The notes under the pieces are model-generated. The model was not told the DNA's origin. It did not search any database and was given only the letters and a program-made list of their open reading frames with translations. A program made the translations under genes and the position numbers. From positions 1 through 37,772 of the IMG/VR virus record IMGVR_UViG_3300010233_001936: DNA of 37,772 nucleotides. One strand, written 5' to 3'. This DNA comes from a virus. Shown here in pieces: positions 14,419-22,501 of this stretch. Each line of letters opens with the position of its first letter. Positions within the stretch are counted from its first letter, which is position 1.

Positions 14419-14950
14419 CGAAGAAGAACAACAGTACACAATCTATGTAGATATGGATGGTGTCGTTGCAGATTTTGGATCTGCAGCAAATAAAGTTATG
14501 CAAGAAGCAGGACATTCAACGTATAACTTTCATCAAGCACAAGCAGCAGTAGCGGATAAGAAAACTCGTAATGATGTTTGGAAGGCAATTACAGAATTTC
14601 AAAAGAGACATGGATATGTTTTTTGGCGAGATTTAGAACCAATGCCAGATGCATATACGTTATGGAATTACTTAAAGCCATATCATCCACAGATTCTAAC
14701 AGCAACTGGTCAAGCACATTATAAATCTGCTGAACAAAAGCGTGGTTGGATAACAGAACACTTTGGATCAAACGTTCGTGTCAACACTGTGCAGCTTGCA
14801 GCAGAGAAGGCAAAGTTTGCAGATCCAACAAGAATCTTGATTGATGATCAACGCAAAGCACTTGATCCTTGGATTCAGGCAGGTGGGATCGGAATCCTAC
14901 ATACGAGTGCTGTAGAAACAATACGCAAACTTAAAGAACTTGGATTATGA
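14411..14950 (+). CDS. HAD-family 5'(3')-deoxyribonucleotidase-like phosphatase
   Basis: The 179-residue protein has HAD motif I YVDMDGVVADF with nucleophile Asp14 and Asp16, motif II around ILTATG, and the acidic motif RILIDDQRKALDPW near 151-164. Size and motif I fit the NT5C deoxyribonucleotidase group, which removes phosphate from nucleoside monophosphates; a polynucleotide 5'- or 3'-phosphatase is an alternative. Upstream in-frame ATGs at 14366 and 14408 exist, but GGGGAG just ahead favours ATG 14411. The stop overlaps the region of the next gene, a 2H phosphoesterase, making a two-gene unit. Confidence 0.85.
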   Translation: MNNEEEQQYTIYVDMDGVVADFGSAANKVMQEAGHSTYNFHQAQAAVADKKTRNDVWKAITEFQKRHGYVFWRDLEPMPDAYTLWNYLKPYHPQILTATGQAHYKSAEQKRGWITEHFGSNVRVNTVQLAAEKAKFADPTRILIDDQRKALDPWIQAGGIGILHTSAVETIRKLKELGL

Positions 14951-14967
14951 AATTAAAGGAAATGACA

Positions 14968-15339
14968 ATGACGAACAAATATTCAGCATACGTTTTGGAT
15001 GATGCATCTCGAGATCAATTACTTGCAAAGTTTCCACCAAAGTATCCAAAGGTAATTGCACATCACATTACTGTTCAATCTCCAGGAACTCCTGATTTAG
15101 AAATTCCTCAACCAGCAAAGGTCAAGGTAATTGGATATGCAGATTCAGGTGATGGACTTGAAACGTTGGTTGCATCTGTTGATGGCAAGGCTGATCGCCC
15201 AGATGGAAAGCGTTATCATATTACTTGGTCGCTTGATCCAGAGAAATACAGTCCAGTTGATTCCAACAAGCTACTTGCAACAAATAAGTTTACACTGACA
15301 ATGGGAATCCCTGTTTCTACCACACCAGCTATTCTATAG
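14968..15339 (+). CDS. Second 2H phosphoesterase-like protein
   Basis: The 123-residue protein shows two HxT motifs, AHHITVQ (His33, Thr35) and YHITWSL (His84, Thr86), the hallmark of 2H phosphoesterases such as cyclic phosphodiesterases and RNA ligase-like enzymes. It is shorter than usual and unlike the Acb1-like protein at 5889. The frame is open from ATG 14947, which overlaps the HAD stop as ATGA; ATG 14968 has AAAGGA seven bases upstream and is preferred. Pairing with a HAD phosphatase suggests joint processing of nucleotide or RNA ends. Substrate unknown. Confidence 0.75.
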   Translation: MTNKYSAYVLDDASRDQLLAKFPPKYPKVIAHHITVQSPGTPDLEIPQPAKVKVIGYADSGDGLETLVASVDGKADRPDGKRYHITWSLDPEKYSPVDSNKLLATNKFTLTMGIPVSTTPAIL

Positions 15340-15400
15340 TTGTAAAGGAGCGAGCCTTCTTGTGGCGATCGACTCCCCATAAAAATAAGCGATAGCAATA

Positions 15401-15436
15401 CATTGGAAGGAAGTGAATGTATACTCCCTTCCAATG
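15401..15436. other. Strong hairpin between convergent transcription units
   Basis: CATTGGAAGG (15401-15410) pairs perfectly with CCTTCCAATG (15427-15436), with further pairing AGT/ACT inside. No T run follows on either strand. It may be an RNA-end stabiliser or an RNase III or attenuation site between the plus-strand 2H gene and the minus-strand nrdJ. Confidence 0.5.
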
Positions 15437-15458
15437 CTCGTGCCACGATACGAAAAAC

Positions 15459-15480
15459 ACCTTCCGTTGGAACCAACGTT
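15459..15480 (-). terminator. Weak terminator candidate after nrdJ
   Basis: Just beyond the nrdJ stop the minus strand reads AACGTTGGTTCCAACG, able to form a 5-bp hairpin (CGTTG/CAACG), with five T about seven bases further on. The distance to the T run makes this a poor intrinsic terminator. Confidence 0.3.
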
Positions 15481-15486
15481 TAAATG

Positions 15487-18075
15487 TTAACCACATTTAC
15501 TACTTCCGCAGCTCTTACAAACAGAGCATCCTTCTTGGAATACAATCGTAGTCGAACCACAGTTCTGACACTTTGCATCCTCTACTGGTTCTCCATCCTT
15601 AACATACGTTGATAAGAACTTCTTGACAGCGAATACGAATGTTCCAACGTAAGCACTCTCTACCTTATCCAACGCTGCAACAATGTTCTTTATAAGAACA
15701 CCGTGGCGAAGTAGGAAGGAAAGTAGACGAGCTGTCTTATTAACGTTGTTATCCTTCTCAATCTTAATAAGAACTGTATCGATGTGTCTCTTTGGAATAC
15801 CTTTCTTACGAGCAAGTGCAATTAAAACCTCTACTGCCTCTTCAGCAACAACCTTCTTCTCGTAATCGTTTGTCTGTACAAACAATGCAAACGGACGGTG
15901 ATTACTTTCGTGATACACGACAGACAAATACCATTTTTTCCCCTCAGCTTTGAGTGTCTTCATTGTTGAAGGTGCTGAGTCAGGAAGTTGAACGTCTTCC
16001 TTAATAATTTCCTCTTCTACTGCTTCTTCGTTCTTTGCAGCAAGAACAGTTGTCATTGTACCAGAACGATAGGTCGTTACGCCCTTAACGTATCCAGACT
16101 TATAAGAATCAAGATAGATATCCTTGAACTTATCGAATGGATAATTGTTTGGAACGTTAACTGTCTTACTCATTGCAGAGTCAACCCAACGAGCGAATCC
16201 CTTCAAGTCGCTTACGTGATCTTCTACGTTTAGGTTAAGAGTTGTTACTGCCCAATTTGCATTTGGATCCCATTCGCCACGTTCTGCAAGATAACGAACT
16301 CCATAATCCTGACAGAGAACTTCTTTTGTGAGTCCACGATTCTTATCGATCTTATAAGTTGTGCCATTGTGAACACCCTTTAGGATCTCTTCATCTCCTT
16401 CCTTTGCAAACTTAAAGAGTTCAGTCTCTTTCCATTCACCCTCAAACCACTTTGGACAGACGTGTTCGATTTCATCAGGCATTGTGTTTACAATAACTGT
16501 ACGAACATATTCAGGCATAAAAATAGGTTCAAGACCACCCGAAACTACGTTTGCAAAGATAGAAGTATTGCCAGTTGGTTGGATCGATAATAGGCTGGAA
16601 TTGCGAATACCCGTAGTCCTGAGCTTGTCCATATAGCTTTGTGAAAGACCCAAGCTTTGGATAAATGGACCAGCAGCGTGCTTCTCAGGAATGCAATACT
16701 CAAACATACCCTTCTCAACCGCCAAATCAATGGAAGCCATATATGCTTCCTTTGCGATTACTGACATTACCTTCTCACGAAGTAGTGCAGCGTCCATACT
16801 TCCGAATCGGATCTTTAGCATAAACAATGCTGAACCCCAACCAAGAATACCAACGCCAATGCGGCGCTTCTTTTTCATTGAGTCAACATATTCAGGTAGT
16901 GGTGCGTGAGAGAGTGAATTAATGTTATCCAAGAAGCGAACCAAGAATCGTGTATACTGGCGAATCTCGTACAAGTCAAATCCATTCTCACTAACAAACT
17001 GTGTTAGATTTAATGAACCAAGATTACAGACACCACCTGGTGCAAGCGTTTGTTCACCACAAGGATTCGTTGCGTAAATTGTTTCCAAGTAGTTAAGTGG
17101 TCCAAAATGGTTAGCACGATCCAAAAATAGTACACCTGGTTCTGCTCGGTTATATGTACTTTCCATAATTAAGTTCCACAACCACATTACAGAGACAGTA
17201 CGGAATGTAGTTGTTGGATAACCAGCAGCCTTCCACTTTTTAATATCCCCTTGCCACTCTGCATCGTAATTTGGATGCTCTGTATCAGGAAAAATTAAAT
17301 CCCACTTATCAAGTTCAGCAATCTGATCTTGAATGTTTAACGGAATTGTTTTACAAAAATTTCCTTGAAATACTCTTTTGTATTCTTCGAGTTGTTGCTG
17401 CAGGTCAAGAATCTGAACGACTCGTTGCATAAAGTCATCTGTACAATTAACAGAGATATTAAACTTCGTCAATCGTCCAGGTTGTTGCTTAGCAGTAATG
17501 AACTCAATAATATCAGGATGCCATACATCCATTACTCCCATCATTGCACCTTTACGAATCTTTCCCTTTGCCTTTGCGTTAGCACTCTTACGACCAGAGC
17601 CAGCTGTGATAACATCAGAAGTCTTATCGTAGATTTCCATATACTTAACAGCACCTGGAGTCTCAACACCAATTCCTTTAATGAATGCACCACGAGGACG
17701 AATGAAGGAGAAGTTCTGTCCCCATCCACCTTCGCTCTTCAAAGTTTGAGTTTGGTTTAGGATATCACTTAAGATACCAGGAAGTGAATCTACTTTCTCT
17801 TTTGGACGAGGAGATACGAAGCAGTTCATCATCGTAGTGCCACCATACTCCGTTCCAGCATTAGCATAAATTCTGCCACCTGCTGTTACTTTGAAGTCGG
17901 AGAGCAAACGGAAGAATCTATCCGTCCACAATGCCTTAAGTTCATCTGTTTGTTCTGCGCTTGCTACATACTTAGCAACTCGCATCATTGTATCATCTAC
18001 TGTGTTGTCTGCAAAATCTTTATACGTAGAAGCCCATACCTCTTCACTGAAGGCATCCTTAAAAACTGTAGTCAT
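15487..18075 (-). CDS. nrdJ: B12-dependent (class II) ribonucleotide reductase
   Basis: This 862-residue enzyme reduces ribonucleotides to deoxyribonucleotides. It has the N-terminal FKVTAGGRIYANAG and NCFVSP (first active-site cysteine), the finger-loop NPCGEQ near 341 with the thiyl-radical cysteine, GGVCNLGSLNL, and PTGNTSI. The C-terminal zinc-ribbon-like tail, CQNCG then CSVCKSCGSSKCG, is characteristic of adenosylcobalamin-dependent NrdJ rather than the class I NrdA of T4. No NrdB is seen, consistent with class II. AAGGA precedes the ATG. It follows dCMP deaminase by 10 bases on the same strand. Its activity would need cobalamin in the host. Confidence 0.94.
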   Translation of the reverse strand: MTTVFKDAFSEEVWASTYKDFADNTVDDTMMRVAKYVASAEQTDELKALWTDRFFRLLSDFKVTAGGRIYANAGTEYGGTTMMNCFVSPRPKEKVDSLPGILSDILNQTQTLKSEGGWGQNFSFIRPRGAFIKGIGVETPGAVKYMEIYDKTSDVITAGSGRKSANAKAKGKIRKGAMMGVMDVWHPDIIEFITAKQQPGRLTKFNISVNCTDDFMQRVVQILDLQQQLEEYKRVFQGNFCKTIPLNIQDQIAELDKWDLIFPDTEHPNYDAEWQGDIKKWKAAGYPTTTFRTVSVMWLWNLIMESTYNRAEPGVLFLDRANHFGPLNYLETIYATNPCGEQTLAPGGVCNLGSLNLTQFVSENGFDLYEIRQYTRFLVRFLDNINSLSHAPLPEYVDSMKKKRRIGVGILGWGSALFMLKIRFGSMDAALLREKVMSVIAKEAYMASIDLAVEKGMFEYCIPEKHAAGPFIQSLGLSQSYMDKLRTTGIRNSSLLSIQPTGNTSIFANVVSGGLEPIFMPEYVRTVIVNTMPDEIEHVCPKWFEGEWKETELFKFAKEGDEEILKGVHNGTTYKIDKNRGLTKEVLCQDYGVRYLAERGEWDPNANWAVTTLNLNVEDHVSDLKGFARWVDSAMSKTVNVPNNYPFDKFKDIYLDSYKSGYVKGVTTYRSGTMTTVLAAKNEEAVEEEIIKEDVQLPDSAPSTMKTLKAEGKKWYLSVVYHESNHRPFALFVQTNDYEKKVVAEEAVEVLIALARKKGIPKRHIDTVLIKIEKDNNVNKTARLLSFLLRHGVLIKNIVAALDKVESAYVGTFVFAVKKFLSTYVKDGEPVEDAKCQNCGSTTIVFQEGCSVCKSCGSSKCG

Positions 18076-18085
18076 TTATTCGTCC

Positions 18086-18511
18086 TTATTTTTGTTCGTC
18101 TATCGAAAGCTGTTCGCACTTAATACCATTACGAATTAAGTAATCGATTCCTGGTTGGGATGTTGGATAATACTCACAGTAGTACACTTCTGATACTTGA
18201 GCAGAAACTAAACGAGTTGAACAAGGCAAGCAAGGAGCAAGTGTTACGAACACAGTAGCACCAATAGCTGACTCGTGACTTCTAATTAATTTCCGCAGGC
18301 TGTTATCTTCTGCGTGTATAACTTCCGGTTTAGTCTTACCATTTGCGTCTTCGCAACAGTTATCTTCACCAGGCATTGTACCATTCCATCCGATTGCTAT
18401 TGGTGTATCGTTCTTTACTATAACGCACCCAACGTGTTTACGTGTTGAGTGTGAAAGAGCTGCATAAACATACGCAGATTTCATATGTGCTTGAGCGTGT
18501 TTTATTTTCAT
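18086..18511 (-). CDS. cd: dCMP deaminase
   Basis: The 141-residue protein converts dCMP to dUMP, the substrate of ThyA. The zinc site is HAEDN (His66, Glu68) and TLAPCLPC (Cys94, Cys97), and the GWNGTMPGEDNC segment is typical of dCMP deaminases such as T4 cd. It is the first gene of a two-gene minus operon with nrdJ. The start at 18511 is conventional though the ribosome site (AAGAAG) is weak. Confidence 0.95.
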   Translation of the reverse strand: MKIKHAQAHMKSAYVYAALSHSTRKHVGCVIVKNDTPIAIGWNGTMPGEDNCCEDANGKTKPEVIHAEDNSLRKLIRSHESAIGATVFVTLAPCLPCSTRLVSAQVSEVYYCEYYPTSQPGIDYLIRNGIKCEQLSIDEQK

Positions 18512-18531
18512 ATGTTCTTCTTATTGTCGCC

Positions 18532-18538
18532 TATTTAG
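18532..18538 (-). promoter_or_regulatory. Late-type element CTAAATA before the dCMP deaminase
   Basis: On the minus strand CTAAATA sits about 20 bases before ATG 18511, inside the short palindrome GCCTAAATAGGC. It would give a leader of about 14 bases. The palindrome could instead be an operator. Confidence 0.35.
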
Positions 18539-18558
18539 GCTGTTTTTGTTGTCGGAAC

Positions 18559-18587
18559 ACAATACAAAAATACCCTTGAGAGATCAA
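18559..18587 (-). promoter_or_regulatory. Sigma70-type promoter for the cd-nrdJ operon
   Basis: On the minus strand TTGATC (18587-18582), 17 bases, TATTGT (18564-18559). Predicted transcription start near 18552, about 40 bases before the dCMP deaminase ATG. Each hexamer matches four of six consensus bases. Confidence 0.5.
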
Positions 18588-18645
18588 CAGAGTACACGTG
18601 TTGTATGTTCAAGAAATATTTTATACACTCGAAGGAACAGCAAGG

Positions 18646-18652
18646 ATAAATA
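18646..18652 (+). promoter_or_regulatory. Late-type element ATAAATA five bases before an ATG
   Basis: GATAAATA, then exactly five bases, then ATG 18658. If it acts like a T4 late promoter, transcription would begin at the A of the start codon. Confidence 0.45.
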
Positions 18653-18657
18653 CGGTT

Positions 18658-18879
18658 ATGACACAAGATGAAAGAGATGCATTGTTAGGTTATCTCGAAT
18701 TCAATTTAACAACAATGGTTGAGCAAATTGAGGTTTCTTTACGAGATCAACTTACTCCAAATGCATTGACAGGGTTGTACGATAAGGCATATGAGGTTCT
18801 TTATGAAATCGAACGCTCACTAAATGAAGTTGCTGAATTCGAACAAATCGCTACCTTAAATAAAAAGTTGACAAAGTAA
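18658..18879 (+). CDS. Hypothetical helical protein, 73 aa
   Basis: Begins MTQDERDALLGYLEFNLTTM; an acidic, mostly helical protein. The frame is open from a GTG at 18598, but that segment contains the ATAAATA element; ATG 18658 is taken as the start. AAGGA lies 11 bases upstream, rather far. No family recognised. The last codons overlap the -35 box of the next promoter. Confidence 0.68.
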   Translation: MTQDERDALLGYLEFNLTTMVEQIEVSLRDQLTPNALTGLYDKAYEVLYEIERSLNEVAEFEQIATLNKKLTK

Positions 18880-18896
18880 GCATTATATAGTAATAT
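18868..18896 (+). promoter_or_regulatory. Promoter with perfect -35 for the gene at 18978
   Basis: TTGACA (18868-18873), 17 bases, TAATAT (18891-18896). Transcription would start near 18903, at the edge of an inverted repeat ACGTTA-TCCA-TAACGT (18904-18919), so the RNA would begin with a hairpin or the repeat may be an operator. Confidence 0.6.
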
Positions 18897-18977
18897 AGTT
18901 GATACGTTATCCATAACGTAAGGTGCACTAACGAAAAAGTTGGTGTGAGTTTTAACCTCTGTATCGAAGGAATTATT

Positions 18978-19328
18978 ATGTCAGAGGAAAGCAATCGAGT
19001 TGAGCGCAAGCCTTATTCTCGTCCCCAGCGAGGTCCTCGTCCCGAGGAAAGAAAAATAAATACCGAACAAGTTGTCTCTTATCTCTCGCACGCATTCGTT
19101 CGTGCGATGCAAAAGGCAGCTCATAGTATCGGCAATCGCAATCATAAAGGGACTTGTTTGTATCGATACCAAACGGAATTTTGTTATCTCGTTGATGAGA
19201 TTCAACGTGGTCCTGAATACATTTTGCCTAAAGTTATTCAAGATGCAAACCAAATGATTGTTGCATTGGAACGAGAAACGTTTACCTTTGTTCAAGACAA
19301 AGAAGAAGCACTAAACGCTCAAGCGTAA
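18978..19328 (+). CDS. Unknown basic protein, 116 aa
   Basis: Starts MSEESNRVERKPYSRPQRGP, an arginine- and proline-rich tail of about 30 residues, followed by a helical domain (VVSYLSHAFVRAMQKAAHSI and onward). GAAGGA lies seven bases before the ATG. It has its own strong promoter, a long leader of about 75 bases and a strong terminator, so it is a single-gene unit, probably expressed early. The basic tail could bind nucleic acid. Function unknown. Confidence 0.75.
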   Translation: MSEESNRVERKPYSRPQRGPRPEERKINTEQVVSYLSHAFVRAMQKAAHSIGNRNHKGTCLYRYQTEFCYLVDEIQRGPEYILPKVIQDANQMIVALERETFTFVQDKEEALNAQA

Positions 19329-19332
19329 GTTT

Positions 19333-19360
19333 AAACCCCTCGTCCGAGGGGTTTCTTATT
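19333..19360. terminator. Bidirectional terminator between convergent genes
   Basis: AAACCCCTC (19333-19341) pairs with GAGGGGTTT (19346-19354) around GTCC. T-rich sequence follows on the plus strand (TTTCTTATTTT), and the minus strand reads GGGGTTTAAAC. It serves the gene ending at 19328 and probably the fibre operon ending at 19356. Confidence 0.85.
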
Positions 19361-20912
19361 TTGTTAGTGTCATTAAGTACTTAACAAGTGATTTAAGTTC
19401 ATCAATCTGCGATTGTTGTTCTTTAACTGCATTAACGAGTGCAGCAATAACTGGTCTATCAGCAAAACCATAATATCCATCTTTGCCTTCACTAACAGCT
19501 TCAGGAATAACTTTCATTACATTTTGAGCACTAAATCCAGCATAGTTAATGTTATCAGGATTTGGATCGCATCCTGACTCCTTTGACCATCCATAAAGAA
19601 TTGGATCAATTTTTTGAATAGCTTCAAGACCACGAGTGAATGGTCTAATGTTAGTTTTTAACCTTTCATCGGATGAAACCGTAAGCGTACCATTATTACC
19701 TGTAGTGGTTACCGTACCGTTGGTTGTATATTGTGGCATTGATACAGTACCAACACCATTAATATTAAAAAGTTGTGCAGTGATTCCTGAATTGCTTACG
19801 CTCAATGCAGCATCACCACTTGTTGTGCCCGCGTGAATAGCTAATCCAAATGAAGAACCAGATGTCGTACCTCCTTGAATACCTTGCGCATATGCACCTG
19901 CAACACCATTTACTGATACGGTTGTACCACTTATAGCATTGAATGTTGAATTGCCAACACCATTAACAAGCAAAAAATTTGTATTAACAGTACTATTACC
20001 AACAACAAGTGCAAAATTAGAAGTGCTACTTCCAGCGTAAATTCCTACACCATTTGAATTTGTTGCAGTGGTTGTATTCGTAAAATATCCAGCATATCCA
20101 CCAGATGCACCAACAGATGCCAAAGCATTACCACTTGATGGTGCCGAAATACTAACATTACCTGCTGCTGAACAAACCAATGTTGTAGTACTTGGTGCAC
20201 GAAAATAACTCCAAGAGCTATCACCAAGCAATGCATAATAATTAAAGGTTGATGCAGCATTAGTTAATACAAATGGAGCATCGCTTGAGTTTGTACCTGA
20301 TGTAATTGCTAATCCATTTGATTGTCCAGTTGTGTTGGGAGCATTAATTTGCACTGTTGAACCATATCCAGTTCTTGCTACACCAGTTACTGTTAATGCT
20401 GCTGCAGTACTTGTTGTTGGAGCACCAACTACCAAATTACCAGTTGCACTATAAGTTAAGGTTGAACTACCAGTTAGAACACCACTTGAGTTTCCATATC
20501 CTACATATGTTGAAGTTAGTGATGCAGATGTTGTATTAATTGTTTGTTTAATCTGTCCATTGATATCACGAACAGAAAATCCGTACATATCTTGATAGTA
20601 AAGAACTTCACCTGGATTTAGTGTAATAGCACCAGTAATATTATATGCTGTACCTGTGCTCTTTTGAACTGTTACTGTTTGTGCAGTAGTTGTGCTATTG
20701 TTTCTAACAGATATCATTTTTACTTGACGCTGGGTTGCAGATGCAGGCGATGCTACAATTGTTGTAGTTGTTGCTGTTGCAACGTTAGCTTGAAAACTAC
20801 CAGGTGTTACGCCAGTTGTTGTAATGTCAACATAGGAAGTAACAATATCTGTTGATAGTGCTGAACCAGTTATCAGTTGTACTAAATCGCTTGTTGTTGT
20901 TAATAGTAACAT
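19356..20912 (-). CDS. Tail fibre protein with C-terminal S74 chaperone domain (paralogue 2)
   Basis: This 518-residue protein has an N-terminal domain of about 150 residues nearly shared with its upstream neighbour (MLLLTTTSDL..., PGEVLYYQD, GFSVRDINGQIK), a Ser/Thr/Gly-rich variable shaft, and an S74 intramolecular chaperone from about residue 413: SSDERLKTNI, then INYAGFSAQNVMKVIPEAV and a closing coiled coil VKEQQSQIDELKSL. S74 domains trimerise fibres and then cut themselves off at the serine. It is the last gene of the fibre operon; AGGA in the end of the previous gene precedes its ATG. It probably contributes to host recognition. Confidence 0.88.
   Translation of the reverse strand: MLLLTTTSDLVQLITGSALSTDIVTSYVDITTTGVTPGSFQANVATATTTTIVASPASATQRQVKMISVRNNSTTTAQTVTVQKSTGTAYNITGAITLNPGEVLYYQDMYGFSVRDINGQIKQTINTTSASLTSTYVGYGNSSGVLTGSSTLTYSATGNLVVGAPTTSTAAALTVTGVARTGYGSTVQINAPNTTGQSNGLAITSGTNSSDAPFVLTNAASTFNYYALLGDSSWSYFRAPSTTTLVCSAAGNVSISAPSSGNALASVGASGGYAGYFTNTTTATNSNGVGIYAGSSTSNFALVVGNSTVNTNFLLVNGVGNSTFNAISGTTVSVNGVAGAYAQGIQGGTTSGSSFGLAIHAGTTSGDAALSVSNSGITAQLFNINGVGTVSMPQYTTNGTVTTTGNNGTLTVSSDERLKTNIRPFTRGLEAIQKIDPILYGWSKESGCDPNPDNINYAGFSAQNVMKVIPEAVSEGKDGYYGFADRPVIAALVNAVKEQQSQIDELKSLVKYLMTLTK
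20883..20912 (-). repeat. Direct repeat at fibre gene start, copy 2
   Basis: The first 30 bases of this fibre gene are identical to those of the gene at 20914-22500 except at one position (20895 here). They mark the duplicated N-terminal domain. Confidence 0.85.
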
Positions 20913-20913
20913 T

Positions 20914-22500
20914 TTAATTTCCTAATGCGGCAATCTTTGCTGTTAAAGCATCAATTTGTGTTTGTTGTTCTTTTACAGTATTAACTAATGCAGCAAGGAT
21001 TGCACGAATATCCAACGATAAATGTCCTGATGCATTTTGTCCAACAGCTTCAGGAATATTTGATTGTACATTTTGAGCACTAAATCCAACATATTCCGTA
21101 TCCTTTCCTGGATCCATTTCACTTTCTTCAGACCATTGAAATTTAATTGGATTAATACCTTTGATAACATCTATTCCATTGGTATATGGAATAATATTCT
21201 TTTTTAAATTTTCATCGGAACTTGCTGAAATTACACCTGCAGAACTTGTTGATAAGGTACCAGCACCATATTTGCTAAAGGTTACAACACCACCAGAAGA
21301 TATGGTTTGTAAAAATCCAGCAGTAGAATAGATAGCAAAGTAAGTACCGCTAAATCCTGATAATAAATATATATTAGCAGCACCACTTGCGGAGCTAGCT
21401 AATGCAACTTGCGCATAACTTCCTGAACCAGAAGTAATCGTTATACTACCTGCATTTGAACCAGTACCATTAACACTTACACCACCAGTGGATGCAATTG
21501 TCATTGCAGTGGTACCAGCACCAAAATCTCCACCAACCCAAAAACTATGTGAACCAGATCCGGTAGTTACATAACTCAAATCTCCAACATAATCATTACG
21601 AATACGACCAGTAAGTGCACTATTTGTTTGAAAATCAATAGTTGTTTGACCATTGGTTGTACTAGTATTGGATAAAACGAGTGCTGCATTTGCGGAAGTT
21701 GTTCCATATGCAGCACTGTTAGTATTTCCTGTTACAAGAGTTAATGCTGGACTATAAGTACCACTACCGCCTGCAGCATTTGAGGTTAATGCTGTACCAC
21801 TTGATGGAGCATTAATAGTCACAGCACCATTTGCATTAATAGCCATACGTGCTATTGCTGCTGTATAAAGTGTTAGTGTTGTGCTTACGGCATTTGTACC
21901 AATGCTAAAATTATTTACGCTTGCTATTTCAGATGTATTAGTAAGTAGTACATTACCATAACTTATAGTAACACCAGATGCGGCAAGCGATTGTGTGCTA
22001 TTTGTAGCACCTTGCAAAGACAATACATTGGTTGTGCTGTTGTATGTAAAGTTTGAACTTCCAGTTAATGCGCTTGTAGAACTTCCATATCCAACATATG
22101 TTGCTGTTAGTGATGGACTTGTAGCATTTGTTTCTTTAATTTGTCCGTTGATATCACGAACTGAAAATCCAATACCATCCTGATAGTAAAGTACTTCACC
22201 AGGCTGCAATGTGATACCACCAGTTACGTTGTATGCGGTTGTTGAGCTCTTTTGGATAGTTACAGTTTGTGGTGTTGTTGTACTTCTATTTGTAACAGAC
22301 AACATTTTAATCTGTCGTTGTGTAGATGAAGCAGGTGCTGCAACAATCGTTGTAGTTGTTGCTGTTGTTGTGTTTGTTTGCTGACTACCAGGGGTAAAAG
22401 TGGAAGTTGTAATATCTACAAACGATGCAACAATATCCGTAGAGATTGCAGACCCTGTAATAATTTGTAGTAAATCGCTTGTAGTTGTTAATAGTAACAT
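20914..22500 (-). CDS. Tail fibre protein with C-terminal S74 chaperone domain (paralogue 1)
   Basis: The 528-residue protein shares the N-terminal domain of the 518-residue fibre (MLLLTTTSDLLQIITGSAIS, GEVLYYQDGIGFSVRDING), has a different Ser/Thr/Gly-rich middle, and ends with an S74 domain from about residue 427: SSDENLKKNI, TEYVGFSAQNV, NIPEAVG and the coiled coil VKEQQTQIDALTAKI. Conserved ends with a divergent middle suggest gene duplication followed by diversification of the receptor-facing part. It begins one base after the stop of the giant fibre gene, with GAGGAT in that gene's end acting as ribosome site. Confidence 0.88.
   Translation of the reverse strand: MLLLTTTSDLLQIITGSAISTDIVASFVDITTSTFTPGSQQTNTTTATTTTIVAAPASSTQRQIKMLSVTNRSTTTPQTVTIQKSSTTAYNVTGGITLQPGEVLYYQDGIGFSVRDINGQIKETNATSPSLTATYVGYGSSTSALTGSSNFTYNSTTNVLSLQGATNSTQSLAASGVTISYGNVLLTNTSEIASVNNFSIGTNAVSTTLTLYTAAIARMAINANGAVTINAPSSGTALTSNAAGGSGTYSPALTLVTGNTNSAAYGTTSANAALVLSNTSTTNGQTTIDFQTNSALTGRIRNDYVGDLSYVTTGSGSHSFWVGGDFGAGTTAMTIASTGGVSVNGTGSNAGSITITSGSGSYAQVALASSASGAANIYLLSGFSGTYFAIYSTAGFLQTISSGGVVTFSKYGAGTLSTSSAGVISASSDENLKKNIIPYTNGIDVIKGINPIKFQWSEESEMDPGKDTEYVGFSAQNVQSNIPEAVGQNASGHLSLDIRAILAALVNTVKEQQTQIDALTAKIAALGN
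22471..22500 (-). repeat. Direct repeat at fibre gene start, copy 1
   Basis: Partner of 20883-20912; 29 of 30 bases match. It encodes the shared MLLLTTTSDL start. Confidence 0.85.
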
Positions 22501-22501
22501 T

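Noticed and set aside
18598-18657. GTG-initiated N-terminal extension of the gene at 18658.
   Set aside because: No ribosome site, and the segment contains the promoter-like ATAAATA element.
20914-22500. Diversity-generating retroelement acting on the fibre genes.
   Set aside because: No reverse transcriptase or template repeat is seen in the window; duplication and drift explain the divergence.
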